Of a stretch of DNA of 64,000 nt, positions 1-10,239 are shown piece after piece. The stretch lies in contig OZ020270.1 of NCBI GenBank assembly GCA_963971225.1, forward strand, positions 25,667,123 to 25,731,122. Direction: 5' to 3'. The notes beneath the pieces were generated by a model, which worked only from the letters and a program-made list of their open reading frames with translations, was not told the DNA's origin and did no database searches. This DNA is from Melieria omissa (lineage: Eukaryota > Arthropoda > Insecta > Diptera > Ulidiidae). The first letter of the stretch is position 1, and every line of letters starts with the position of its first letter. A program made the translations under genes and the position numbers.

Positions 1-1
1 T

Positions 2-505
2 CATCATAAACGGACGATTGCACAGTGCACTCAGTGTCAAAAATACGGACACACAAAAAACTATTGCACGATGGACCCAGTATGCGTCAAGTGTGCTGGT
101 AAGCATTTATCAAGCGATTGCAAGAAACATGACGGTATAATTAAGTGTGCTCTGTGTGGAGGTAGTCATACTGCCAACTACAAAGGCTGCGAAATATATA
201 AAGCCTTAAAAATTCATAGATTCCCACCCCTACGCACAAAAGAACCTGAAACAAAAAAAGTAACTGACACAACAAAAATGACAAATGTAAGCCCTGCACA
301 GTCAATAATAACACCTGGCATAAGCTATGCGCAGGCAGTAGCATCATCAATAAGTAAAAACCCGGAGCAAGAACGCACTAATAATTCTACTGACACTAAA
401 GACATCGATGAATTAAAAGACATGGTAAAATCCCTAATTAATCAAATGAACAATATGATGAATATAATAGCAATGTTACTTAAAAATTTAAATGGACAAA
501 AATAG
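2..505 (+). CDS. LINE ORF1 (Gag-like), C-terminal part with three zinc knuckles
   Basis: The frame is open from base 2, so the start lies before the window. The visible protein begins with three cysteine/histidine knuckles: CTQCQKYGHTKNYC, then CVKCAGKHLSSDC, then CALCGGSHTANYKGC. A polar linker follows, and then a hydrophobic, methionine-rich end (MVKSLINQMNNMMNIIAMLL) that could form a helix. Proteins of this kind coat LINE RNA. The stop overlaps the ORF2 start by 14 bases, as in other Jockey-type elements where ORF2 is translated by reinitiation. No lesion is visible in the part shown. Confidence 0.8.
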   Translation, partial: HHKRTIAQCTQCQKYGHTKNYCTMDPVCVKCAGKHLSSDCKKHDGIIKCALCGGSHTANYKGCEIYKALKIHRFPPLRTKEPETKKVTDTTKMTNVSPAQSIITPGISYAQAVASSISKNPEQERTNNSTDTKDIDELKDMVKSLINQMNNMMNIIAMLLKNLNGQK

Positions 506-3181
506 AAATCTGACAATCTTAATATGGAACGCAAATGGACTAACACAACACTACTTAGAATTAAAGCAATATCTAACTGAAACAGAAATTGACATTGCAC
601 TAATTGCAGAAACCCACTTCACAGATAACAGTTACCTCAACTTTCCTGGATATCAGTTATATGCCACTAACCACCCTGACGGAAGAGCTCATGGGGGAGC
701 TGCCATAATTGTAAAAGCCAATATTAAACACACTCAACAGCTACCGTATAAAATGCCACATATACAATCATCGACTATAGAAATTAATGACAAAAATGGA
801 CCAATATTAATTTCTTCCATCTATTGCCCACCCAGGCACATAATCACAACAGAACAGTATGCTGTTTTCTTCAAGACGCTAAACAATAGATTCATCATTG
901 CTGGAGACTGGAATGCAAAGCACATTGACTGGGGCTCAAGGCTGACAAATAAAAAAGGACGTAACCTGATTAATGCGATTGATAAAACCAACTGTAAGTT
1001 TCTAAGTACGGGAGAACCTACTTATTGGCCAACCGACATAATGAAAACTCCTGACCTAATTGATTTTTGCATAACAAAAAATATAAAGTCACACCACCTT
1101 CAGATTAAATCGTGCTTTGATTTGTCATCTGACCACTCGCCGCTGATACTTGACTACACAGCTGAAATTGTACCCAAGGACGTAAAACCTCAAATATTCA
1201 ATGACAAGACAAACTGGGATATGTTTCGACAACATACTGAACAGCACCTGTTACAAAGACTTTCATTGAAATCGCAACTTGACATTGAGCGTGCCATCAT
1301 CTTTTTTAATGACATCATTTTAGACGCAGGAATGAAAGCCACACCGCTGCAGCAACCAAATTCATATAGATCTCATTCGGACAAAGCAATCAAGAGGCTA
1401 ATTTTAGAAAAAAGGAGGCTAAGAAAACAATGGCAAATGACCAGATCACCTGACGACAAACAAAATTAAATGCAGCAACAAAAAACCTAAAGGCTAGTCT
1501 TAACGAAATGAGAAACCAGGAAATAGCGAACTATTTAATGTACTTGACACCCACTCAGACCACAAATTATTCGCTTTGGAAATGTACTAAAAAGCTGAAA
1601 AAGCAAATCAGACACCAGCCACCGCTAAGGAAAAGTGACAACTCGTGGGCTATCACCAATGACGAAAAAGCAAAAACACTAGCAAAATACTTTGAAAAGG
1701 TCCTTTCAAATGATGACGACAGGGAAATTAAGCCATGTAATGACAACATAAATATTGACTTATCCACTAAAATACGGAAAACAACGACGCATGAAATAGA
1801 ATATTGCATTAAAAAGAGGATTAAGCATAAAAAGGCTCCAGGTTACGACATGCTAACAGGCAAAGCATTAGCCGAACTACCACTCAAAGGATATATGTTC
1901 ATAAGAAACATAATTAATGCTATGTTTCGATTGCAATATTTCCCAAAAGTATGGAAAGTGGCGGAAATCATCGCGCTTCCGAAACCAGGAAAGGATCCCA
2001 CTGACGTAGCATCTTATAGACCAATAAGCCTACTACCGACAATATCCAAGATTGCAGAAAAGCTACTACATGATAGACTCAGCGAAATACTTGACAAAAA
2101 ACATGTAATACCTGACCACCAATTTGGATTCAGAAAAGAGCATTCTACAATACAGCAGATTCATCGCATAACAAATAAGATCATGACTGATTTCGAAAAT
2201 AAACGTTACTGTGTCGCCCTGTTCCTAGACGTAGCAAAAGCATTTGACAAAGTATGGCATAAAGGACTATTATACAAACTGAGCATGATCTTACCACTTG
2301 ACTATTACCTCATCATCAAAAGCTATATCAGTGACCGTACCTTCTACATCAAATACAATGACAAGTACTCGCATATTCACTCGATAACAGCAGGAGTCCC
2401 ACAAGGTAGCGTCCTAGGACCACTGTTATATGTTTTGTTCACTTCAGACATACCAAAACCAGACAACGTAAATTCGGCTATTGCTACTTTTGCTGACGAC
2501 ACAATTTTATTGGCTTCAGACAAGAACCTAGCAGTTGCTACGGAAAAACTACAAAAGTACACCGACGCAGTTAAGAACTGGTTTGACAAATGGAGTTTGA
2601 AAATAAACGAGGACAAGACTGTTCAAGTGATATTTACAACAAAAACAAAATACACAGGCGCTCCAATAAAAATCAATGACAAAAATATAACCATAGAACA
2701 AACAGCAAAATATCTTGGTATACATTTGGACTCAAAACTGCACTGGCACTACCATATTAAACAAAAAATCAAACAGATAAAAGAGAAATGCAGACAACTT
2801 CACTGGCTTTTGGCTAAGAGATCTAAACTCAGTATTGACAATAAACTGCTGCTATATAAAACAGTTATTAAACCAATTTTGCTATATGGACTGCAAATAT
2901 GGGGAACTGCTAAGAAGACGCACTTAACAAAAATACAACGACAACAATCAAAAATCCTACGTATAATAACACTATCAGACCGTTACACTACAAACGCCGA
3001 CATTCATGAAATGCTAAAAATATCAACAGTTGATGACGAGGTGAAAAAAGTAACAACAAGGCATTTTGACGTACTTAAAAAACACAAGAACACAGAAATC
3101 AACTCACTCTTGCAACGCGAAAACCAGACAAGACGACGGCTAAAAAGGAATCGACCATGTGACCTATTGTCCCTAAACTAA
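492..3181 (+). pseudogene. LINE ORF2: endonuclease and reverse transcriptase, one frameshift
   Basis: The first half (492-1469) is an apurinic-type endonuclease: it starts with a WNANGL block, then has LIAETHF, the GDWNAKH active-site block and the SDHSPL end motif. The second half (about 1470-3181) is a reverse transcriptase with FLDVAKAFDKVWH, the GVPQGSVLGPLLY block and the catalytic FADDTILLAS. A one-base shift near 1465 separates the halves: the upstream frame stops at 1469, while the downstream frame reads back without a stop to that point. The product would nick target DNA and copy the element's RNA at the nick. The frameshift means no full protein is made. Confidence 0.85.
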
Positions 3182-3360
3182 AAATCTGTTACCTAAATAT
3201 TAAGAAACAATTGTAAATTCCAATCCTGACTGTATCGCTCTAGGCACTGGCCTTATTGTGATGTTTTTATTGATCTTCCTACCTAAATGTTTAACCAAAT
3301 ACTTGATGTCAACGACAGTTGTATAAATAAATGGGAAATAAAAAAAAAATAAAAAAAAAA

Positions 3361-4164
3361 ATGAGGGAGAATCCGGGCCCGGTGCCACAATACCAGATGT
3401 GCGGTTGGCATCAAGGCCACGTAAAGCTGGTTGCGTGTGCAGACAAGATGGCACTGGATCTCTTCTGCATGGCCTTAGCCAGGACGGGAGAGATCTGGCC
3501 GGGTGCTAAACTTGAGGTAGTACCCAGGGAATCGATCCCCAGCAGACCAAGGACCAGAGCCTGGATCCCATTGAAACCCACGGATCCGGCAAGAGTCCTC
3601 GAGACACTCCAATTGTCCAACCCGAATATACCCACGCACAATTGGAAAATTGCCAAATTGGAGGAGCTCAAGGGGTCTCGTTGTGCCACTATAATTGTGA
3701 ACAAGGAGTCCCTTGAGCACCTATCAAGGTCCAATGGTGTCGTGGCCTTCGATTTTGGACACATCAAACTGAGGGTGTACAGAAAGGACGAGCAGACCGA
3801 AACCGGCGAAAGTGGCCCTCAAGGGCTGCCAGCCTCGACGGATTCTGGCGAAGGCGGCCAACAAGGGCAGCCAGCCACGACGGTTACCGGTGAAAGTGGC
3901 CCGCAGGGGCTGCCAGCCGCAAAGACTATCCTGGCAGACGAGGCGAAAGACAACCAACCGTCTTCCTCGAAGTCGTTACGTCGCCTATCCCGGGCGGAAT
4001 CAATCTCATCGGGATCGGAGATGGCCACGGCTTTTGGGAATTTCTGGAGGGAGTCCGAGCTTCTCGCCGAAACCGACGATGACCTCGACGCTACTGTGGT
4101 GGAGGTGGACATGAGCGAAATAGACAATGGTCCGAGTAGTTCAGATAAACCTCCACCACTCTAA
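3361..4164 (+). CDS. Loa-type LINE ORF1, DUF4780-like domain, probably N-terminally truncated
   Basis: An open frame runs into the element from the upstream A-run. The first ATG inside the element is at 3361, but ORF1 of this type normally has more sequence before the conserved region, so the true start is probably missing. Residues about 20-145 (from KLVACADKMALDLFC to GHIKLRVYRKD) resemble DUF4780, a domain found in insect retrotransposons. A Gly/Pro/Thr-rich region follows with three copies of a GESGPQGLPA-like unit. The C-terminus is acidic. It overlaps ORF2 by 38 bases in another frame. The unit repeats invite length variation. Confidence 0.65.
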   Translation: MRENPGPVPQYQMCGWHQGHVKLVACADKMALDLFCMALARTGEIWPGAKLEVVPRESIPSRPRTRAWIPLKPTDPARVLETLQLSNPNIPTHNWKIAKLEELKGSRCATIIVNKESLEHLSRSNGVVAFDFGHIKLRVYRKDEQTETGESGPQGLPASTDSGEGGQQGQPATTVTGESGPQGLPAAKTILADEAKDNQPSSSKSLRRLSRAESISSGSEMATAFGNFWRESELLAETDDDLDATVVEVDMSEIDNGPSSSDKPPPL

Positions 4165-7100
4165 AGCAGCTTCGGCTGCACTACTCCTCCGCCTTTCTAA
4201 AGGCGGAGACGACATCGCTCTCATCCAAGAACCATGGCTCGTAGCCAACAAGGTTTGTGGATTGGGAGCGACAAACTACAGGCTGGTCCATGCTAATAGC
4301 ACAGGTAGACCAAGATCCTGTATCCTTGTGAAGAAATCACTAAATGCGTATCTGCTTCCTAATTTCAGTAACGACGATTTGGTCTCCATCTCCCTAACGC
4401 TTAAGGGGAGATGCCACTGGATCGCGTCCAGCTACATGGCTCATGACCATCCAGAGCCTCCACCACCGGATTCGGTCAGGAATCTGGTAACTGAAGCCGC
4501 AAAGTCCAACACCGTTCTCGTGATTGGATGCGACGCGAACGCTCACCACTGCATCTGGGGGAGCACAGATATCAACGATAGAGGTGAGTCACTTTTCGAT
4601 TACATTTCTACCACAAACCTTCTTGTGTGCAATATAGGGCGCACTCCCACCTTTGTAACCAGGAATAGGGAGGAAGTTCTAGACCTCACCCTTGCTTCTG
4701 TGAATATAGCCGATAGGGTTAGGAACTGGAGGGTCTCTAACGAACACTCTTTTTCCGACCATAGGTATATAGAGTTCACTCTCGATAGCGACCCCCAGAG
4801 GGTTAATCCGGTAAACAACCCCAGGAAAACAAACTGGGAGTTATTTACCCGCACAGTGGACAGGCACATCAAAACGATTCATATCTCTGAAACGATGCTA
4901 GAATCGGCTGTCAATCAACTTACTCTAGCATTCTCTAAGGCCCAGGACCTCGCCTGCCCTAAGTACATGCCCAGAGGGAAATACAAACCCCCCTGGTGGA
5001 ACCATGATCTTAGTGAGCTTAGGAAGCACTCTAGGACTTTTTAAAAAAAGCAAGGAGGACCAAAACTGAAGATGATTGGGACCTTTATAAAGAATCCCTC
5101 AAGACCTACAAGAAAAGCCTCAGAGAGGCTAAGAGAAGCTCCTGGAGCGATTTTTGTGGCAATATTGAAAGTGTCTCCGAGACTGCTAGACTCAGGAAAC
5201 TACTTGCCTCTTCCTCCTTTACTCCAAGTGCTTTACAAAACCCCGATGGTTCTTGGACATCATCAGAAGGTGAAGCACTTGAACTTCTTACAAATACCCA
5301 CTTTCCGATCAGCCAACATAACAGGCTGTTAGGAACTCAGGTCAGCACTAACGGTGTTACCTCTATAAACAGTATCGTATCGATTGAGAAAATTAAATGG
5401 GCAATTGCCGGTTTCCACCCGTTTAAATCGCCAGGACCAGATGGCATATTCCCAGCACAACTCCAACATGCAGGACCGTTAATCCTAACACTCCTCAATT
5501 CAATATTCTCAGCCAGTATTGGGTTAAACTACATACCAGAACACTAGCGTAAAGTACGGGTGGTTTTCATCCCCAAAGCGGGCAAAAGTTCTCATACTAG
5601 CCCTAAGGATTACAGACCCATAAGCCTTTCTTCCTTTCTTTTGAAAAGACTTCTGGATCTGCACTTACGGCAAACGATTAGGCAGGATCTCATTTCAAAT
5701 AGTCAGCATGCCTATATTAAGGGTAAATCCGTAGATACAGCCCTACATTCCTTAACCCACACGATCGAGAAATCCCTCGAACACCAAGAATACACCTTAG
5801 CTACCTTCCTGGACATAGAGGGGGCTTTCAATAACGTCGAGCTTACAGCCGTCACGGGCGCACTCTCCAGGCTTGGTGTAGAGAGTGGCCTGGTGAACTG
5901 GGTGGATAATCTTCTGCAGAGCAGGATTATCTGCGCTGAACTGGGCGACTCTTCTACCTCGAGAGGAGTGAGCAGGGGTACTCCCCAGGGCGGAGTCCTC
6001 TCCCCCCTCCTTTGGAACCTGGTAGTTAACAAACTGCTCCAGTCCCTGGGAGGGGGGTTGCGGCAAAGTGACGGCGTATGCAGACGATATAGTTCTCACT
6101 GTCTCGGGCAAGTTTCTCAACTCGATCAGAGACCTAATGCAAGTACTGCTAAACAAAGTCAACGGCTGGGTTACCAGTCGAGGATTAGGTATCAACCCTG
6201 GGAAGACAGAGGTTGTCGTCTTCACGAGGAAGTATAAACCCCCACCCATACCTCCTCTATCATTAAACAACACAGAAATTCCTTTCAAGAATGAGGCACA
6301 ATTCCTTGGAATCATTTTTGACAAGAGATTGAGCTGGAAACCGAACATCCTCAACAGGGTCAAAAAGGCAACGATTGCCTTATACACCTGCAAAAAGGCA
6401 CTGGGGAAAACCTGGGGTTTAAAACCAAACATGACGCACTGGGTTTACACAGCTGTCGTACGACCCATATTAACCTATGGATGCCTAATATGGTGGAACG
6501 CTTTGGAGAAAACATTGCTCCTCCAACACCTTCGCAAAGTTCAAAGGGCAGCCTGCGTCATCATCACGGGCGTTCTTAGGACAACACCAACATCAGCTTT
6601 AGAAGCTCTGCTTCACCTTATTCCGCTAGACCTACACTGTAGGAAATTAGCGGCAATAACAAGCCATAGACTACGGGCTACCGGCCAATGGTCGGAGTCT
6701 AACAGGGGACATGCCAGGATACTTACTCTCTTAAAGGAGTTCGAGGAACTGGATTCTTCACCCCCCCCCATTTCCATTTTAACAAAAAGTTCACTAGCAC
6801 CATTCCAAACAGGAACAACTGTGAGGAAAGCTCAGCATCCCTAATAGGGAACTCACACCAGATCTACACCGACGGCTCCAAGTTAAATGGAGCTGTTGGT
6901 GGAGGCGTCTTTTCACACTCACTTAGTATAAATTACTCCTTTAGACTGCCGGACCACTGTAGCGTGTTCCAAGCAGAGGTTTCAGCCATTGAAGCTGCCC
7001 TGAATTGGATCAAAGAGGGCAGTGTCTCTAGACGAGATATTAGCATTCTCTCTGACAGCCAAGCGGCTATCAGGGCCCTAGGGTCTCATGTTCCGACTTC

Positions 7101-7811
7101 AAAAACAGTGATCAGCTGCCGCAAATCTCTTGATGAGATGGCTGAGCAGCTTAAAATCCACCCCGTTAGGGTGCCTGGTCACAGAGATATCCCGGGGAAC
7201 TGCAGAGCAGACGAACTGGCTAGACAAGGAACGACCAAGGAGCTATCCTCAGAACTCGCCGGCTTAGGTATTCCACTGAGTACCTGCAAGCTGGTGATAG
7301 AGGAAGCGATGACAAAAGCCGCTAACAATGCATGGGCAGCCTCGGAGACAGGCAAGACAGCGCAACAGATCTGGCCAAAGCTGGACTGGAAGCGCACCAA
7401 AAGTCTGCTAAACCTCAATAGAGGCACGCTCAGGGTTGTTGTCGGAGTCATCACTGGTCACTGCATCCTTGGCAGCCACGCTACTAGACTAGGGCTGGGC
7501 CACCTGGCCAACGACTTCTGCAGAAGCTGCAGAGACATAGAGGAGGAAGAAACAGTTCTCCACTTACTTTGCACTTGTCCCGCTCTTTCCAGGAAACGGA
7601 AAAAATATCTAGGGTTTTAGCATACAGCCAACCTTGCGGACTTATCGGAGGTTGACGCCAAAGGCCTAATACGCTTCATCACCTGTTCGGGCCGGTTTGA
7701 GACATCCTAACAACAAAAGAGGGGTTAGAGATCCTGTGGTACCACAATGGGCTTAGCTTGGCCTAAGTGAGCTCTCATATGAGAGCTGCCACCACCACCT
7801 ACCTACCTACC
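3362..7811 (+). mobile_element. Loa-type LINE, probably 5'-truncated, multiply broken
   Basis: A second non-LTR retrotransposon starts immediately after the A-run of the Jockey element. It carries an ORF1 with a DUF4780-like region, then ORF2 with endonuclease, reverse transcriptase and RNase H. It ends in a short microsatellite (repeated ACCT, about 7797-7811) instead of poly(A). RNase H together with a simple-repeat tail fits the Loa or I-like groups; I favour Loa. At least four lesions interrupt ORF2. Confidence 0.75.
4127..7620 (+). pseudogene. Loa-type LINE ORF2: endonuclease, reverse transcriptase, RNase H; several lesions
   Basis: The endonuclease (4127-5044) shows VQINLHHSKAAS, LIQEPW, IGCDANAHH and FSDHRYIEF. 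The first frame break is near 5044. A stop at about 5546-5548 falls where a tryptophan codon is expected, just before the RT core. The RT (to about 6840) shows PKDYRPISLSSF, FLDIEGAFNNV, GTPQGGVLSPLLW and YADDIVL. A second frame break lies just before the YADD box near 6060, and another lies near 6840. RNase H (about 6855-7230) keeps its expected acidic residues: TDGSK, the E of AEVSAIEAAL, SDSQ and ADELAR. A final Cys/His cluster follows (CRSCRDIEEEETVLHLLCTC). The family is clear, but no functional product is possible. Confidence 0.8.
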
Positions 7812-8554
7812 TATATATGTTTCATCTATGTAAAAAAATGCTTTACATTCATTTTAATAGCTCAGGAGAATTGATCGCCGTTTTCAATGGTCAATACCCC
7901 ACTGTGCGCCGATTGCAACCCTGCGCAGCAGGAACGTGACAGCTGCAATGTCAAAGTTCGCATGTCAGCCTACTTACCGTGGTTCCGGTTCGTTGGCGGC
8001 ACTTTGATTCGAGGAAGCCAACGGAACGGAACCGCGGTAAGTTGGTCTGCTGAACATTATATTTTATAAATAACAATTCAAACTTTAGAAATAAATACTC
8101 AACGTATTCAAAATCGAAGTTCAGTTCCTCGACAAATTTTTATTTCGCGCCTACTCGTCAACTATGGAGCGTACTTCACGCCGGAGCTCCCGTCGCCAGC
8201 ACAACAATGATTTAGCTGCCACAGCCGCCGCAGCAGATGTGAAGGGCGTTAATGCCGTCCTGTGCCCCATTGCTGACACCATCGCCGGCGCAGCCGCCAC
8301 CAATTCCGCCACCATGCATCTGGCGCAAACGCCGTCCCGTGCTCCATCGCTGACTCGCTCGCCAGCGCAGCCGCCACCATGCATGCTGGCACCAACGCAC
8401 AGTGTGTGAAATGGTCAATCTAGCGGAACTTAATTAATAACTATTGAATGCTTAACGATATCGTGGTGAAATTTTGTACAGATACTGCTAGTGTTTCACC
8501 TGAGAACTGGTATGCATATGGGCATGGTCCACCTACTTTCAAGTAGGGTTGCCA
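7812..8554. other. Intergenic, unassigned; one alanine-rich short frame
   Basis: I recognise no element here. A short frame (8164-8409, plus strand, 81 codons, starting MERTSRRSSRRQ) is rich in Ala, Pro, Ser and Thr, and contains two imperfect copies of a roughly 75-base unit, which also gives long shadow frames on the other strand. It could be the start of an LTR-element Gag, because the sequence before it is AT-rich and leader-like. I cannot support that further. Confidence 0.3.
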
Positions 8555-9230
8555 TCTATATATATAAAAGAAAGTGGATGTATGTATGTAAGCGCATCAC
8601 GCTCAAACGGACCGACCGATTGTTGTTTTTGTTGAATTAGTATTGAGTCAGTTCAGGTTCGTGAGAAAAGAAATTTCTGGAAAATCTATTGGAAAAGTCG
8701 GAAAATCTCTGCCATATTGCCGTGAATTCTGAAAATTATCAGACGATAACTTTGGAACCATTAGTCAAACATCAATGAAATTCACTAAGAAGTTACTACT
8801 AAGTCATGCCCGTCGACAGGGCGAATGGGGCGATTATTGGACGAGGGGGCGTGGCACCACCCATACAAGCCAAACCTTAATAATTGAATATCTTCGAAAT
8901 TGTAAGGTGCACAGCATTGAAATTTAGTATGGCGTCGTCCCATAGATGAGTCATTCTACTGGTAAGATTTAATGGGCGTTGGACAAAGGGCGTGGCACAT
9001 TTTTGTGACCCAAATATTTCGCTGAACTTGAACTGAACTGAAACTTAGTACGAACCCACCATTTTTTCTTTCGACAGAGAACAGTGTGGGAGTATTGAAT
9101 AAGGAGGCGTGGCACCGCCCATATAATTTAAATCTGGTTCAAGCGCAGTCCATTTCTTTACTGAAACTTAGCAGCAACATTGCTGATTTGTGGGCCTCGA
9201 TTGCTGATTAATCAGTAGCTTCTCCTCTTC
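8555..9230 (+). mobile_element. Helitron-like non-autonomous fragment
   Basis: It starts with TCTATATATATAAAAG after an A/T target, a common start for dipteran Helitrons. It then holds repeated blocks with GGGCGTGGCACCRCCCATA motifs at about 8865 and 9109, separated by stretches that resemble the better-preserved Helitron at 52481-53691. The 3' hairpin and CTRR end are not visible. The end coordinate is approximate: the repeat-like sequence fades before the BEL/Pao insertion at 9312. Confidence 0.5.
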
Positions 9231-9311
9231 CTTTAGTTGGTTTTCTTCGTCAATTTGCATCGCCTTAGAATCGCCATCTCGCGTATTTCATTATAAAAAC
9301 AACAGTCAGAT

Positions 9312-9557
9312 TGTAATAGCGTCTCTGAGCCGTCGGCGGAATAGTTTTCAAATGAAATGCGCGGTAGGGTTTCGGTTTGCGTGGTGTTTATTAGCAAGGT
9401 AAAAACACGAATGAACAAAGTGAAAAAGACATTGGACGAGACAGACGGCCGAAGCCGGTGGATTGGGAAAGTGGGACATAAATACATAGGGGACTGGAAG
9501 GGAGAGGATTGGATCATTGCAGGATCCACAGATCACTGGAACGAACACATTTGAACA
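9312..9557 (-). repeat. BEL/Pao 3' LTR
   Basis: This 246-bp LTR is delimited by comparison with the copy at 17764-18009. Outside it lies CAGAT. On the minus strand this is the downstream LTR. Confidence 0.95.
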
Positions 9558-9584
9558 TGGCGGCCCGCGTTGCCTCTGGCAACA

Positions 9585-10148
9585 TTAATGCCGGAGCTGC
9601 TCACTGAGCCGGCCCAATGCCTCCAGAGCTTGCTCGATGAGGGCGCGGGCTCCGACGCGCGGCTCGGGGGTTCCGTCGGTGGAGGCCTCGTCCTCGCTGA
9701 AGGCGATCAGCTGCCGTTGGTCTGCTGCCTCGGCTGCGGAACGGCTGGTTCGTGGTTGGGGCTGTCGGCGGTGGCGTGTAAGCCGATCAGCAAGGGTGGA
9801 GCGCTGCACAGAGCGCTGAGCTGGAGCGGGTTGCTGTCGCGGACGTTGCGGCTGCTTGCCGCCCTTCGTTGCGGCCCTGGCCGCTGCTGCTGCGGCTGTC
9901 CTTTTACTGAAGTGCAGCATAGTGTGGTGCGCTCGGCCGCACTTGCTGCAGCGAGCGGTGGAGTTGCACCGGTTGGTGGGGTGGGACCGCGCCAGGCAGT
10001 TAGTGCAGTAGCCCTGGGCGCGGGCCACCTGCTGTCGCTGCTGCGGTGCCATCGCCAGGAAGGCCCGGCAATATCGTATGCCGTGGAGGTGGTGGCACAG
10101 CCGGCATTGCTGGGCGACCTGCTGCTTCCTAGTTGCCCTGCAAAACAT
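9585..10148 (-). CDS. BEL/Pao third frame: zinc-knuckle protein behind a splice acceptor
   Basis: A 187-codon frame lies between the pol stop and the 3' LTR. Its first 75 residues hold knuckles like those in BEL Gag: CRLCHHLHGIRYCRAF, CTNCLARSHPTNRC and CSKCGRAHHTMLHF. A Gln/Arg/Ala-rich tail follows. The region is much richer in G+C than the rest of the element. The ATG at 10148 is weak as a true start, because TTTTGCAG just after it (AG at 10138-10139), preceded by a pyrimidine-rich stretch, looks like a splice acceptor. I infer translation from a spliced RNA, like env genes in other elements. It probably binds RNA; function unknown. Confidence 0.7.
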   Translation of the reverse strand: MFCRATRKQQVAQQCRLCHHLHGIRYCRAFLAMAPQQRQQVARAQGYCTNCLARSHPTNRCNSTARCSKCGRAHHTMLHFSKRTAAAAAARAATKGGKQPQRPRQQPAPAQRSVQRSTLADRLTRHRRQPQPRTSRSAAEAADQRQLIAFSEDEASTDGTPEPRVGARALIEQALEALGRLSEQLRH

Positions 10149-10239
10149 AAGAAGAGTGTATCACTAATATATAATAATAGTGAGTGGGTAGAGAATGAGA
10201 AGATGTGTATGAGAAAGCAGGGCATGGAGCCGAATGAGT

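Larger units (their letters stand above)
1..3361 (+). mobile_element. Jockey-clade LINE, 3' portion
   Basis: This non-LTR retrotransposon enters the window inside its first ORF and ends in an A-rich tail at about 3340-3361. The order is nucleocapsid-like ORF1, then endonuclease plus reverse transcriptase ORF2, with no RNase H after the RT. That order, and the endonuclease and RT motifs, fit the Jockey clade. The 5' end lies outside the window. One frame break in ORF2 makes this copy inactive. The next LINE starts directly at the A-tail. Confidence 0.85.

Noticed and set aside
8164..8409. Host gene start (MERTSRRSS...)
   Set aside because: It is short, alanine-rich and internally repeated, with no splice-supported continuation. 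I could not distinguish it from a retroelement leader or chance.
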